A stretch of 37,393 bases of DNA from Oscillospiraceae bacterium (GCA_017448455.1 JAFSLL010000273.1:1-37393), one strand, 5' to 3'; shown: positions 24,966 to 32,583, numbered from the stretch's first letter. Notes: a model not told the origin generated them from the letters alone. Numbers and translations: made by a program.

Positions 24966-25546
24966 AAAATGTAGTGACAGTAAGCCGCGAGTACGGCAGC
25001 GGCGGATATGAGATCGGCAGGAGAGTTGCCGAAGAGATGGGCTTTCAGTTCTATGACAAGGAGATCATCGCCCAGCTTGCCGGGGAGATTCTGGTGTCGG
25101 AATCCTTCATTCAGGCAGCGGAGGACAAGCCGCTGCGGCGGAATATTTTCCACGAAGTGTTCCCTGTATTTGTGGGAGGCGTCAACGATGACGCGGACTA
25201 CGTATTCCGGGAACAGGGAAAGTTCATCGTACGTCTGGCGGAGGCAGGCAACTGCGTAATCGCCGGGCGGCGTGCGGATTACTACCTGCGGGACAATCCT
25301 AACGCGCTTCATCTGTTCTTCTACGCAGACAGGGACTACAAAATCGCACGGATCTGTGAGACCGACGGCTGCACGCCGGATGAAGCCGCCGCGCGGATCG
25401 CGGACATGGATAAGCGCCGCAAGACCAGCTACGAGTATGTGACCGGTCGAAAATGGGGAGACCGGCATAATTATGACAGAATGATCTGCACCTCAAGTCT
25501 TGGTGCGGACAAGTGCGTGGAGGAGATTGTGAATCTGCTTAAATAA
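24962..25546 (+). CDS. Cytidylate kinase-like family protein
   Basis: The 194-residue protein matches the cytidylate-kinase-like group common in Clostridia: N-terminal VTVSREYGSGGYEIGRRVAE with a glycine-rich nucleotide loop, FYDKEII near residues 30-36, GRRADYYLRD, and a late DKRRKTSYEYVTGRKWGD segment resembling the lid and substrate region. The genuine cytidylate kinase Cmk has a different loop, so the substrate is not certain. The ATG at 24962 overlaps the upstream stop and GGAGG sits seven bases before it, so it is co-translated with the lysozyme/C39-like protein. A strong terminator follows. Confidence 0.85.
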   Translation: MKNVVTVSREYGSGGYEIGRRVAEEMGFQFYDKEIIAQLAGEILVSESFIQAAEDKPLRRNIFHEVFPVFVGGVNDDADYVFREQGKFIVRLAEAGNCVIAGRRADYYLRDNPNALHLFFYADRDYKIARICETDGCTPDEAAARIADMDKRRKTSYEYVTGRKWGDRHNYDRMICTSSLGADKCVEEIVNLLK

Positions 25547-25560
25547 AGCAAAGGAAGAGA

Positions 25561-25604
25561 ATGAGGCCTGCGGCACAAAGTGCCGCAGGCCTCATTGATT
25601 TTTA
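25561..25604 (+). terminator. Strong terminator between convergent operons
   Basis: A perfect 15-bp stem (25561-25575 with 25581-25595; left arm ATGAGGCCTGCGGCA) and a 5-nt loop are followed on the plus strand by TGATTTTTA. It ends the plus-strand operon. On the minus strand the following sequence is pyrimidine-rich, so it may also stop the hydrogenase transcript after the tandem repeats. Confidence 0.88.
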
Positions 25605-25630
25605 GCGCAGTCTTTTTTGCCTCGGGGCGG

Positions 25631-25844
25631 AATCACATGATGATTGCGTCCTTCCACCTGAAAGTGCTAGGCACTACGGGTTGCGCTTCGCGCTGATTAT
25701 GCCGTCGGGGCTGCCCTCAGGGCGCAATCACATGATGATTGCGTCCTTCCACCTGAAGGTGCTAGGCACTACGGGTTGCGCTTCGCGCTGATTGTGCCGT
25801 CGGGGCTGCCCTCAGGGCGCAATCACATGATGATTGCGTCCTTC
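25631..25844. repeat. 95-bp tandem repeat overlapping the 3' end of mbhN
   Basis: Two full units (25631-25725 and 25726-25820) differ at only two positions (25663/25758 and 25699/25794), and a third partial copy of 24 bp (25821-25844) is the end of mbhN itself, including its stop. Each unit is packed with small inverted repeats: AATCA/TGATT, CACCT/AGGTG, AGTGC/GCACT, GCGC/GCGC and GCCCT/AGGGC. The array lies between the mbhN stop and the terminator, so it should be transcribed as part of the hydrogenase mRNA 3' end. There are no spacers, so it is not a CRISPR array. Confidence 0.9.
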
Positions 25845-26605
25845 GGGCAGGCGCCCTGGCAGGTGCCGCAGGCGACGCAGAGATCTTCGTCGAGGGTCCA
25901 GGTTTTGGCCTTGCGATCGACATTCAGGGCGCCTGCCGGGCAGTTGCGGGCGCAAAGCGTGCAATAAATGCACTTGGAAGGATCCTGTACGGGCTTACCA
26001 TCGTCACGGGGTTTGAGTTCGACGGGCGCTTCTGCCTTGACCGGCTCTTCGGCAGGCTTCTGCTCGGGTTCCGGTACAGGCACTGCAGCGGGAGCTGCAA
26101 CTTCCGCTTTCGGTGCTTCCGTCTGAACAGGAGCTGCCTCAGCGGGTTTCTCTTCCAGCTTGGGCGCTTCTTTCACCGGAGCGGGCTTCGGAGGCGGAGC
26201 TTTTTTGACAGGAGCTTTCTTAATGTAGGTTCCGGAGACGATCAAGGCCTCTTCGCCTTCTTCGAAAGTAGCGGCATGGTAGTAGTCGGCGACCATGTGA
26301 TAGTCGCGGCTCAGCTCGATGGCGCCGTGTGTACAGAAACTGGCACAGTGGGAACAGAAGGTGCAGGAACCGAGGTAGAAGCGGCGGGTGATGCGCTCAC
26401 CCTCCTCACAGGGTTCTGAGGTGTGGCTGATCGCCTGTCCTGCGCATACGCGCTCGCACATATTGCAGTTAATGCAGTTCTCCGGATGGAAGATAATACG
26501 GCCGCGGTAGTTCGGCGCAGCCTCACTCGGCACAACAGGATAGAGCACGGTGCTCGGCTTTGAGAAGAGCTTGGTAACAGCTTCTTTTACAAACGGAAAA
26601 TCCAT
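25823..26605 (-). CDS. mbhN: Hydrogenase ferredoxin-like subunit with extra C-terminal 2[4Fe-4S] domain
   Basis: This NuoI/MbhN-type subunit brings electrons from ferredoxin to the hydrogenase. The normal part (residues 1-120) has two [4Fe-4S] motifs: C44-x2-C47-x2-C50-x3-C54 and C81-x2-C84-x2-C87-x3-C91. A low-complexity Pro/Ala/Lys/Glu/Val linker (about 125-200) then leads to a second bacterial-ferredoxin domain with C212/C215/C218/C222 and C243/C246/C249/C253. The total of 260 residues is much longer than the usual 120-180. The ATG at 26605 overlaps the mbhJ stop. It is the last gene of the operon, and its final 22 bp are duplicated in the downstream repeats. The role of the extra domain, perhaps a tethered electron donor, is inference. 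Confidence 0.92.
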   Translation of the reverse strand: MDFPFVKEAVTKLFSKPSTVLYPVVPSEAAPNYRGRIIFHPENCINCNMCERVCAGQAISHTSEPCEEGERITRRFYLGSCTFCSHCASFCTHGAIELSRDYHMVADYYHAATFEEGEEALIVSGTYIKKAPVKKAPPPKPAPVKEAPKLEEKPAEAAPVQTEAPKAEVAAPAAVPVPEPEQKPAEEPVKAEAPVELKPRDDGKPVQDPSKCIYCTLCARNCPAGALNVDRKAKTWTLDEDLCVACGTCQGACPKDAIIM

Positions 26606-27048
26606 TACTTCTTCGCCTCCCTCTTCTCCATCAGGATTTTGGTTGCGAGGGCAAGTCCGTCGATAACCGCCTCAGGCTTTGGCGCGCATCCGGCGACATC
26701 CACATCGACATGAACGTACTTGGAGAGCGGTCCCGCGACGGAGTAGCTGCCGCGGAAGACATTTCCGCTCTGTGGGCAGGAGCCCATCGTAACGATGCAG
26801 CGCGGTTCAGGCACCTGAGAGATGGCACGCAGAACACGGGGCAGGGACTGCTTCGTGACCGGCCCGGTTACCACAACAATGTCCGCCTGACGGGGAGAGC
26901 CCGCCAGCTTGAAACCGAGACGCTCGGCATCGTAGCGTGGGGTCAGGACGGCGACGAGCTCGATATCACAGCCGTTGCAGGACCCGGCATTGATGTGGAA
27001 GAGCCACGGAGACTTGCCGGCCGATTCCGTGATGAGTTTTTCAAACAT
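26605..27048 (-). CDS. mbhJ: [NiFe] hydrogenase small subunit, group 4
   Basis: The NuoB-like subunit carries the proximal [4Fe-4S] cluster beside the NiFe site. The 147-residue protein has SCNGCDIE (C24, C27), GSCPQSGN (C91) and AGCAPKPEA (C121), the four expected ligands. The ATG at 27048 has AAAGGAG eight bases upstream; the frame stays open into mbhM but only as overlap. It lacks the medial/distal cluster domain of soluble uptake hydrogenases, as normal for group 4. mbhM precedes it by 16 bp and mbhN overlaps its stop. Confidence 0.95.
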   Translation of the reverse strand: MFEKLITESAGKSPWLFHINAGSCNGCDIELVAVLTPRYDAERLGFKLAGSPRQADIVVVTGPVTKQSLPRVLRAISQVPEPRCIVTMGSCPQSGNVFRGSYSVAGPLSKYVHVDVDVAGCAPKPEAVIDGLALATKILMEKREAKK

Positions 27049-27064
27049 ACAGCCGACTCCTTTC

Positions 27065-28084
27065 TCACAGACCGAACCAGGCGAGCACGACGCTGATCGC
27101 GGCGAGGCCGGTGACGACGGTCCAGTAGTATTTGAAGAGCTGCTCAATGCGAAGTCGCGCGGTAACCGCGTGGACAAAGCTGACGCAGACGGCGACCAGT
27201 ACAACGCAGAGCAGGAAGAGAATCACGAGCTCGAGGAGCATCGCAAGAGCACCCGCGAAACCGGGGGTGAGGCCCATCACAAGCCGCTCCACACCGCCGC
27301 CGATACCGCCCAGGAAGAGGGCGATGAAAAGGGTGGTCATGGTGAGAAGCTTAACGGCAGAAGAGAGCTTATAGACGGCGAGAGGTTTGCCGGAATACTC
27401 GGCGAGCATACCTTCGCAGATCTCTGTCTCGGCTTCGGCCGCGTCAAAGGGATGGCTGCCGGTTTCGCCGGGGATGATAAGGAGCATGGCGACGGCTGCC
27501 GGAATCATGCTGACGCGGGTGATGAGGCTGCCGTGCACAATCTGGTAGTTCACGATGTCCGTCAGGCTGAAGCAGAGCCCGGTGCCGATCGCATTGCCGA
27601 CCGTCTTGGCAACGGCAAGAAGAACCAGCACGAACGGCAGCTCCACGGCGAGGATGGTGACCATCTCACGGGAGAGCCCGACCCCCGCATAGGGAGAACC
27701 GGAAGACGCAGCGCCGAGGATGACGGAAAGAGCAGGAATCAGAAGCAGATACAGAATCACAATCACATCCGCCATACCTGAGAAAGCGCTGAAGGAAAAG
27801 ACCGGGATGAAGAGCTGCAGGACCACCTGCGCGGCAAGACCGACAAGGGGCGCAATGAGAAAGACGGTCCTGTTCGCGGCAGCCGGGACAATGGTCTCCT
27901 TGCCGAGAAGCTTGAAGAAGTCGTAGAAGGGCTGCAGGACCGGTGGCCCGACGCGCTTCTGCATCCGGGCGACAAGCTTGCGGTCAATGCCGCACAGGAG
28001 CATGCCGGTCAAAAAGCAGAAGAGGAATCCCGGGAAGATGAGGATGTAGGCCAGATAACGCAGGCCGTCAATAACAATGTTCAT
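27065..28084 (-). CDS. mbhM: Hydrogenase membrane anchor subunit (NuoH-like)
   Basis: This NuoH/HyfC/EchB-type protein anchors the hydrophilic arm and links redox chemistry to ion pumping. The 339 residues form about eight hydrophobic helices and include the family sequence MQKRVGPPVLQPFYDFFKLL (about 41-60) and the loop with HPFDAAEAETEICEG, whose acidic residues are conserved in NuoH homologues. Length is typical. GGGAGG stands before the ATG at 28084. It follows mbhH by 13 bp. Confidence 0.95.
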   Translation of the reverse strand: MNIVIDGLRYLAYILIFPGFLFCFLTGMLLCGIDRKLVARMQKRVGPPVLQPFYDFFKLLGKETIVPAAANRTVFLIAPLVGLAAQVVLQLFIPVFSFSAFSGMADVIVILYLLLIPALSVILGAASSGSPYAGVGLSREMVTILAVELPFVLVLLAVAKTVGNAIGTGLCFSLTDIVNYQIVHGSLITRVSMIPAAVAMLLIIPGETGSHPFDAAEAETEICEGMLAEYSGKPLAVYKLSSAVKLLTMTTLFIALFLGGIGGGVERLVMGLTPGFAGALAMLLELVILFLLCVVLVAVCVSFVHAVTARLRIEQLFKYYWTVVTGLAAISVVLAWFGL

Positions 28085-28097
28085 GTTCCACCCTCCC

Positions 28098-30056
28098 TTA
28101 CAGAATGATCAGCGCATAGAGCATGGCGAGCGCAAGGGCGATCACACCCCAAAGGGCGTAGTCGTTCACAATACCGCTGTGCAGCTCATGCATGAAGCTG
28201 AAGTAATGGCGCCAGTTGTGCTTGAAGCCCCAGAAGAGGTCTTCGCCGCCAACTTGGGAGTAGACGCTCTCTTCGCCGCCGAAGAAGAGCTCGTACTTGC
28301 CCTCGGCCGCATCGCCGGTAGCGAAGTGCGGACCGGTGACTTCCGCCGGTTCTGCCTTTGCCAGAGCGCTGACCCGGTCATACTTGGAGCTGACCGCCAC
28401 AATGGCGACGGCGAGCAGCATGATGAGCAGGAGGCAGAGCCAGGACACAGGACTCCAGATGCCGGCCGCCTGGAAATTGACAGGCAGTGTGTTGACCAGC
28501 CCGTTGGCTTCGGCATAGCCGGTTCCCATCATGGCATTGATATAGTTGTTGGCATTGAGCGCGGCACGTGCGGCAGGCTCGGTCAGATAAGTGTTCACGA
28601 GACCCGGGAAGAGGCCGGTCACAATGCACAGGAGCGCCAGGATGCCCATCGCAAGGCGCATGCCGAAGGATACTTCCTTCACATTCTCATACTCCTTCGG
28701 AAGCTGGCCGAAGAAGACGGACTGGGTAACCTTCACGAAAGAGGCAAGGGTCAGCGTACTTGTCACGAGGGCGACAACGGTCGCAAGCAGGAAGCCGATG
28801 TTGCCGCTCTCGACAGCCTTCTGATAGGCCGCCTGATAGATGAGCCACTTGGAGGCAAAGCCGTTGAAGGGCGGGATTCCGCTGATGGAGAAAGCGCCGA
28901 CAAGGAAGAGAACCGTGGTGTGCGGCATCTTCTTCGACAGACCGCCCAGCTTGCCGAGGTCGGTCGTGCCGGTCTCGTGCAGGACGGCACCGGCACAAAG
29001 GAACAGAAGTCCCTTGAAAAGCGTGTGGTTCATCGCGTGATAGAGGCCGGCAGAGACGCCCAGCGCGGTCGCAAGACCGCAGGCAGTGAGTACATAGCCG
29101 ATCTGGGAAATGGAGTGGAAGGCCAGCAGACGCTTGAAGTCATGCTGTGCCAGCGCCATCGTCACGCAGACGAACATGCTGACCGAGCCGAGGAATACCA
29201 GCCAGAACTGAACAGTGCCGAGGTCCATGGTGCGGAAAAGGATATAGGCAAGGCGGATGATGCCGTAAATACCGCTCTTGGTCAGAACGCCCGAGATGAG
29301 GACGGAAACCGGAGCCGGGGCAGCGCCGTGCGCGTCCGCGGCGAGCGGATGGAAGGGCACGATGAAGGCCTTGGTGCAGAAGCCGATGACCAACAGGGCG
29401 AAGGCTGTGACCGTCGCGGTGTTCAGGTGTCCCGGCAGGAAGGCGGACAGCTGCGCAAAGTTCAGCGTATGCGCCTGCGCGTAGAGAATGATTGTGCCGG
29501 CAAGGATACAGCTGGAACCGATGCTGCCGACGACCAGGTACTTGAACGCTGCTTCGAGAGCGCCGTTGGCGGTGTTGCGGAAGGCCGTCAGGGCTACCGC
29601 GGCAAAGGTCAGAATCTCAATCATGATGAACATGTTGAAGAGGTCGCCCGAAAGGACCAGACCCATGACGCCGCCGGCGAGCATCAGGAAGAGGGTGTAG
29701 TACTGCGGCTCGTTGTCGTCATGGCTCATGTAGCTGTAAGAGTACAGCGCTGCCACGAAGACCGCCGTCGCAATCAGAAGTCCGAAGAACAGGCCAAGGG
29801 AATCCACCTCAAGCGCGATGCCGATGGCATAGCCGCCCGCCGGAACGCGGTTGCCCATCCAGTAGGCAATCACTTCGCCGCGCAGTACGACCGGAGCAAA
29901 GAGCCCGATCAGCAGGCAGAGCGGAAGCGCGGTTGCGAGGAAGGCGATGCCGTTGCGCACCGGGCGGCTCTTCCCGAACATGACAATCAGGAAAGCGCCG
30001 AGGAAGTAGAGCATAATCGCGCAGATCGGAAAATGCTGGTAAGACATCATACTCAT
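28098..30056 (-). CDS. mbhH: Mrp antiporter-like MnhD subunit with MbhI-like C-terminal extension
   Basis: The main proton-pumping antiporter subunit (MrpD/NuoN-like), 652 residues. The conserved TM5 glutamate is in MFIMIEILTF (E147), and K229, H236 and K260 lie in the GFCTKAFIVPFHPLAADAHG-VLTKSG region. The antiporter core ends near residue 500, as in ordinary MnhD. The extra ~140 residues contain one helix (WLCLLLIMLLAVAIVAV), an amphipathic stretch rich in aromatics (FWGFKHNWRHYFSFMHELHS) and a final helix. This matches MbhI of archaeal Mbh, a separate small subunit there, and no separate mbhI is present. The ATG at 30056 overlaps mbhG as ATGA and has AGGAGG upstream. Confidence 0.93.
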   Translation of the reverse strand: MSMMSYQHFPICAIMLYFLGAFLIVMFGKSRPVRNGIAFLATALPLCLLIGLFAPVVLRGEVIAYWMGNRVPAGGYAIGIALEVDSLGLFFGLLIATAVFVAALYSYSYMSHDDNEPQYYTLFLMLAGGVMGLVLSGDLFNMFIMIEILTFAAVALTAFRNTANGALEAAFKYLVVGSIGSSCILAGTIILYAQAHTLNFAQLSAFLPGHLNTATVTAFALLVIGFCTKAFIVPFHPLAADAHGAAPAPVSVLISGVLTKSGIYGIIRLAYILFRTMDLGTVQFWLVFLGSVSMFVCVTMALAQHDFKRLLAFHSISQIGYVLTACGLATALGVSAGLYHAMNHTLFKGLLFLCAGAVLHETGTTDLGKLGGLSKKMPHTTVLFLVGAFSISGIPPFNGFASKWLIYQAAYQKAVESGNIGFLLATVVALVTSTLTLASFVKVTQSVFFGQLPKEYENVKEVSFGMRLAMGILALLCIVTGLFPGLVNTYLTEPAARAALNANNYINAMMGTGYAEANGLVNTLPVNFQAAGIWSPVSWLCLLLIMLLAVAIVAVSSKYDRVSALAKAEPAEVTGPHFATGDAAEGKYELFFGGEESVYSQVGGEDLFWGFKHNWRHYFSFMHELHSGIVNDYALWGVIALALAMLYALIIL

Positions 30057-30403
30057 CCTCTCAGCCTCCTTATCTGACGGGTGTCGGTGGTGCCGTACAT
30101 CTCACGCAGCTTGATGACCAGAGAAAGGCTCATGGCCGTCACGCAGGCGCCAATGACGATGCTGGTGAGGGTGAGCGCCTGCGGAATCGGATCCACAAAG
30201 AAGCTCGCCGGGTTCAGCTCGCCCGCTGTGAACAGCGGCGCGGTACCGCCGGGGTTGAAGCCGACCGTAATGATCAGCAGGTTCACGCCGTAATCTACAA
30301 TGGAAAGACCGATGACCGACTTGAGCAGGTCATGCTTGGTCACAATGCAGTAAAGGCCGAGCGTAATCAGAAAGAATGAGGCCAGATAATTCATCAGTAT
30401 CAT
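30053..30403 (-). CDS. mbhG: MnhC/NuoK-like antiporter subunit
   Basis: A 116-residue protein with three hydrophobic helices, equivalent to MrpC/NuoK. It contains LITLGLYCIVTKHDLLKSVIGLSI and DPIPQALTLTSIVIGACVTA, the P-Q-A-L-x-L-T-x-I-V-I motif being typical. The ATG at 30403 with GAGGTG upstream is preferred over an upstream start that overlaps mbhF. Its stop overlaps mbhH. Confidence 0.93.
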   Translation of the reverse strand: MILMNYLASFFLITLGLYCIVTKHDLLKSVIGLSIVDYGVNLLIITVGFNPGGTAPLFTAGELNPASFFVDPIPQALTLTSIVIGACVTAMSLSLVIKLREMYGTTDTRQIRRLRG

Positions 30404-30413
30404 TTCGTTCACC

Positions 30414-30866
30414 TCAATTCTCAGTATCGCGGTTGACAAGGCCGAGCATCAGAAGCGCAATGGAGCCGATACCGGTCATAACTTTTACGCCGACAGTGAC
30501 GTTCATCCAGAAGATGGTGCCGGAAGAGTACAGATCGCCGATGTTCCCGTGCGTGTAGAGAATATTCTGGCAGAACTGCGCGCCGACGGCAATGCCCATC
30601 ATGGCAAGCGCTACATAAACGACAGAAGCAAGCCCTTCTGTCTCATGCAGGACGTTGAAGCTGACCGCCTTGGCGGTGGTCCGGTAACCGTGGCCGAAGT
30701 AGACCAGCAGAATCGCCCCGACCACCAGCACACCGCCCTGGAAGCCGCCGCCGGGTGACAGGTGTCCGTGCAGGATGATGTAGAACATGTAGACCATGGC
30801 GAAGGGAAGAAGGGCATCTCCGCCGCAGCGCTGAATTACATGTTTGATCTGACGTTTTTCATTCAT
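30414..30866 (-). CDS. mbhF: MnhB-like antiporter subunit
   Basis: The 150-residue protein matches the MnhB domain: four hydrophobic helices and the signature HGHLSPGGGFQGGVLVVGAI (about 34-53), with later YVALAMMGIAVGAQF. The ATG at 30866 follows a strong GGAGGAG. An upstream open stretch coding SSSSAKRQRRRRRR lies in mbhE and is not real. It overlaps the mbhE stop by 8 bp. Confidence 0.93.
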   Translation of the reverse strand: MNEKRQIKHVIQRCGGDALLPFAMVYMFYIILHGHLSPGGGFQGGVLVVGAILLVYFGHGYRTTAKAVSFNVLHETEGLASVVYVALAMMGIAVGAQFCQNILYTHGNIGDLYSSGTIFWMNVTVGVKVMTGIGSIALLMLGLVNRDTEN

Positions 30867-31221
30867 CGCTCTTCTCCTCCTTCTTCTCTGTCTTTTTGCT
30901 GAAGAGGATGACCGCGGAACCGGCAACCGCCGTAATCAGGATAAAGGCCTCGCCCATGGTATCATAGCCACGGAAGTCGAATACGATGGATGTGACATCG
31001 TTGACAGCATGTGCTTTGGCCAGGTTCTGCTGAACAATGACCGCCGCGGCACCGTCAGCCGTGGAGTCGTCATAGGACTCTGGGCTCTGCTGCAGGACGG
31101 AGACAGGCACAGTCGCCTGGCTTCCGTCATAGGTACGGGGCATTACCGACATGCGGAAGGCCGCCGCGCAGCCGACAACCAGGATCACAGCAAGTGAGAC
31201 AAAAGTCAGAAATTTCTTCAT
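30859..31221 (-). CDS. mbhE: MbhE-like membrane subunit
   Basis: A 120-residue protein with an N-terminal helix (FLTFVSLAVILVVGCAAAF), a variable hydrophilic middle, then DFRGYDTMGEAFILITAVAGSAVILF, the conserved R-G-Y/F-D-T-x-G-E motif of MrpA C-terminal/MbhE proteins. A charged KKTEKKEEKSDE tail follows. In archaeal Mbh, MbhD and MbhE together replace the C-terminal part of MrpA/NuoJ. The start overlaps mbhD as ATGA. Confidence 0.88.
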   Translation of the reverse strand: MKKFLTFVSLAVILVVGCAAAFRMSVMPRTYDGSQATVPVSVLQQSPESYDDSTADGAAAVIVQQNLAKAHAVNDVTSIVFDFRGYDTMGEAFILITAVAGSAVILFSKKTEKKEEKSDE

Positions 31222-31472
31222 TTGTCGTCCCCCCCTCTGATCTTATGCAATGCGACAATAAAGATGATCGGGGTCAGCGCCGCGCCGACTGCCGCTTCGG
31301 AAATCGCGACATCGGGGGCATGCATCAGGAGAAAGGCCGCCGCAGTAAAAAGGCCCGTCACGCTCAGCGCGATCACCGCGCTCAGGAGCTTTTCAAAATG
31401 GACGGCCAGAATCGCGGATACAACCAGTCCCAGTACAATCAGAAAGTTCAGGATAACAGGCAGATTACTCAT
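31218..31472 (-). CDS. mbhD: MbhD-like (DUF4040) membrane subunit
   Basis: An 84-residue protein of about three helices. HAPDVAISEAAVGAALTPIIF is the DUF4040 signature, normally found in the C-terminal region of MrpA or in MbhD. The ATG at 31472 with AGGG seven bases upstream is chosen; the longer open frame lies in mbhC. It overlaps both neighbours by a few bases. Confidence 0.9.
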   Translation of the reverse strand: MSNLPVILNFLIVLGLVVSAILAVHFEKLLSAVIALSVTGLFTAAAFLLMHAPDVAISEAAVGAALTPIIFIVALHKIRGGDDK

Positions 31473-31803
31473 CGAAATCCCTCCCCAGATCATCAACTTC
31501 CATTTTCTTCTCCGGCCGGATGCCGTTGCTGTAAGCGCCTTTGGCCAGCACATGGGACCCGAGCGGATTGGTCACGAAGATCAACAGCGCAATCACCGCG
31601 ATTTTGACCGCGGTACCGGCGCTGTGCATGATTACGGCAGCATACAGAATCCCGCCGATCGCTACGCCGAGCATGCCGAGCGTTGCTACGCAGGTGGAGG
31701 CCTGCATACGGCTGAAGGCATCCGGCATCTTCAAAATGCCTATGGTGCCTGCCAGTGCGAAAATCGCACCGATGACCAGAAATACATCAATGACGATCCT
31801 CAT
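31465..31803 (-). CDS. mbhC: MnhG-like antiporter subunit
   Basis: The 112-residue protein shows three helices and the MrpG motif GTIGILKMPDAFSRMQASTC (about 19-38), with VTNPLGSHVLAKGAY later. The ATG at 31803 has GGAGG seven bases upstream and overlaps the end of mbhB by 17 bp. The C-terminal acidic tail EVDDLGRDFDE is typical. Confidence 0.93.
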   Translation of the reverse strand: MRIVIDVFLVIGAIFALAGTIGILKMPDAFSRMQASTCVATLGMLGVAIGGILYAAVIMHSAGTAVKIAVIALLIFVTNPLGSHVLAKGAYSNGIRPEKKMEVDDLGRDFDE

Positions 31804-32065
31804 TGTACAGCCTCCCTTTCTTATCCAGATATCTGCCGACCAGGATGGTGTCGACAATGCCGAAAATGGCACTGACAACCGCGATATCCAGGTAGATTCC
31901 TCTGCCGCTGTAAAGCGCAAACAGAATCATCGCACAGCAGATCAGCGTATCGGCGCTGTCCCCGGCAACCATGCGGTCCGCCGCGGTCGGTCCTTTTGCC
32001 AGCCGATACAGGTTCAGTACAGCCAGAAGGGCAAAGAAGATCGCAAAAATAACCAGATTGCTCAT
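31787..32065 (-). CDS. mbhB: MnhF-like antiporter subunit
   Basis: A 92-residue three-helix protein with the MrpF motif RLAKGPTAADRMVAGDSADT (about 22-41). The ATG at 32065 has AGGAGG eight bases upstream and overlaps the mbhA stop as ATGA; a GTG two codons earlier is too close to that site. Confidence 0.93.
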   Translation of the reverse strand: MSNLVIFAIFFALLAVLNLYRLAKGPTAADRMVAGDSADTLICCAMILFALYSGRGIYLDIAVVSAIFGIVDTILVGRYLDKKGRLYNEDRH

Positions 32066-32583
32066 TCCCACACCCTCCTTAATCCTTTCTCAAGGCTGCC
32101 TTTGATCGCTTCTCCGGCTTTCTCCGGGTCTGTCTCCTTCACGTCGATCCAATGCACATACAGGTAGTTCTGTCCGTCTTCTTCCGCAACTTCCACCGTG
32201 ATGGTGCCCGGGGTCAGCGTAATGGAGTTGGAAAGCGCCGCAAGGCCGTAGTCGCTCTTCAGCGCGGTCGGGATCTTGACGATGCCGGGGTTGATGTCCT
32301 TGCAGCCGTCAAAGCAGATCCTTGCCATGTTGACATTCGCCTTAACCAGCTCTACGACAAAAGTGCCGCACCAGAACCCGATGCAGGAGAAGAATCTGAC
32401 GGGATTGAACAGCCAGCCTGCGTGCTCATGGATGAAGAAGCGGGCGGAAAAGAGCGCAACAGCAATGCTCACCGCTGCACCGACCGCGAGCTCCTGTACC
32501 GTGAAGGACCAGGTCAGCAGGATCCAGAACGCAAAGCAGACGAGAAAAGTCGCGATCACCGCGGAAAATTTCGTCTTTTGCAA
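32062..32583 (-). CDS. mbhA: MnhE-like antiporter subunit
   Basis: The 173-residue protein has two or three N-terminal helices (FLVCFAFWILLTWSF) and a C-terminal soluble domain with SNSITLTPGTITVEV and YVHWIDV, the standard MrpE features. No ATG is available near the N terminus: the best start is TTG at 32583 with AGGAG 11 bases upstream, an unusually long spacing. Translation may be weak relative to its neighbours. A predicted promoter lies 41 bp upstream, so this may begin a sub-operon for the membrane module. Confidence 0.9.
   Translation of the reverse strand: MQKTKFSAVIATFLVCFAFWILLTWSFTVQELAVGAAVSIAVALFSARFFIHEHAGWLFNPVRFFSCIGFWCGTFVVELVKANVNMARICFDGCKDINPGIVKIPTALKSDYGLAALSNSITLTPGTITVEVAEEDGQNYLYVHWIDVKETDPEKAGEAIKGSLEKGLRRVWE

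Noticed and set aside
25631-25844. CRISPR array or riboswitch in the repeat region
   Set aside because: Units are directly adjacent with no unique spacers, no cas genes are near, and the unit contains a coding-gene end, so it is a tandem duplication.
28077-30077. Open plus-strand frame of 666 codons opposite mbhH
   Set aside because: It is an antisense shadow of a clear membrane subunit. Its translation is charged low-complexity sequence with no family resemblance.
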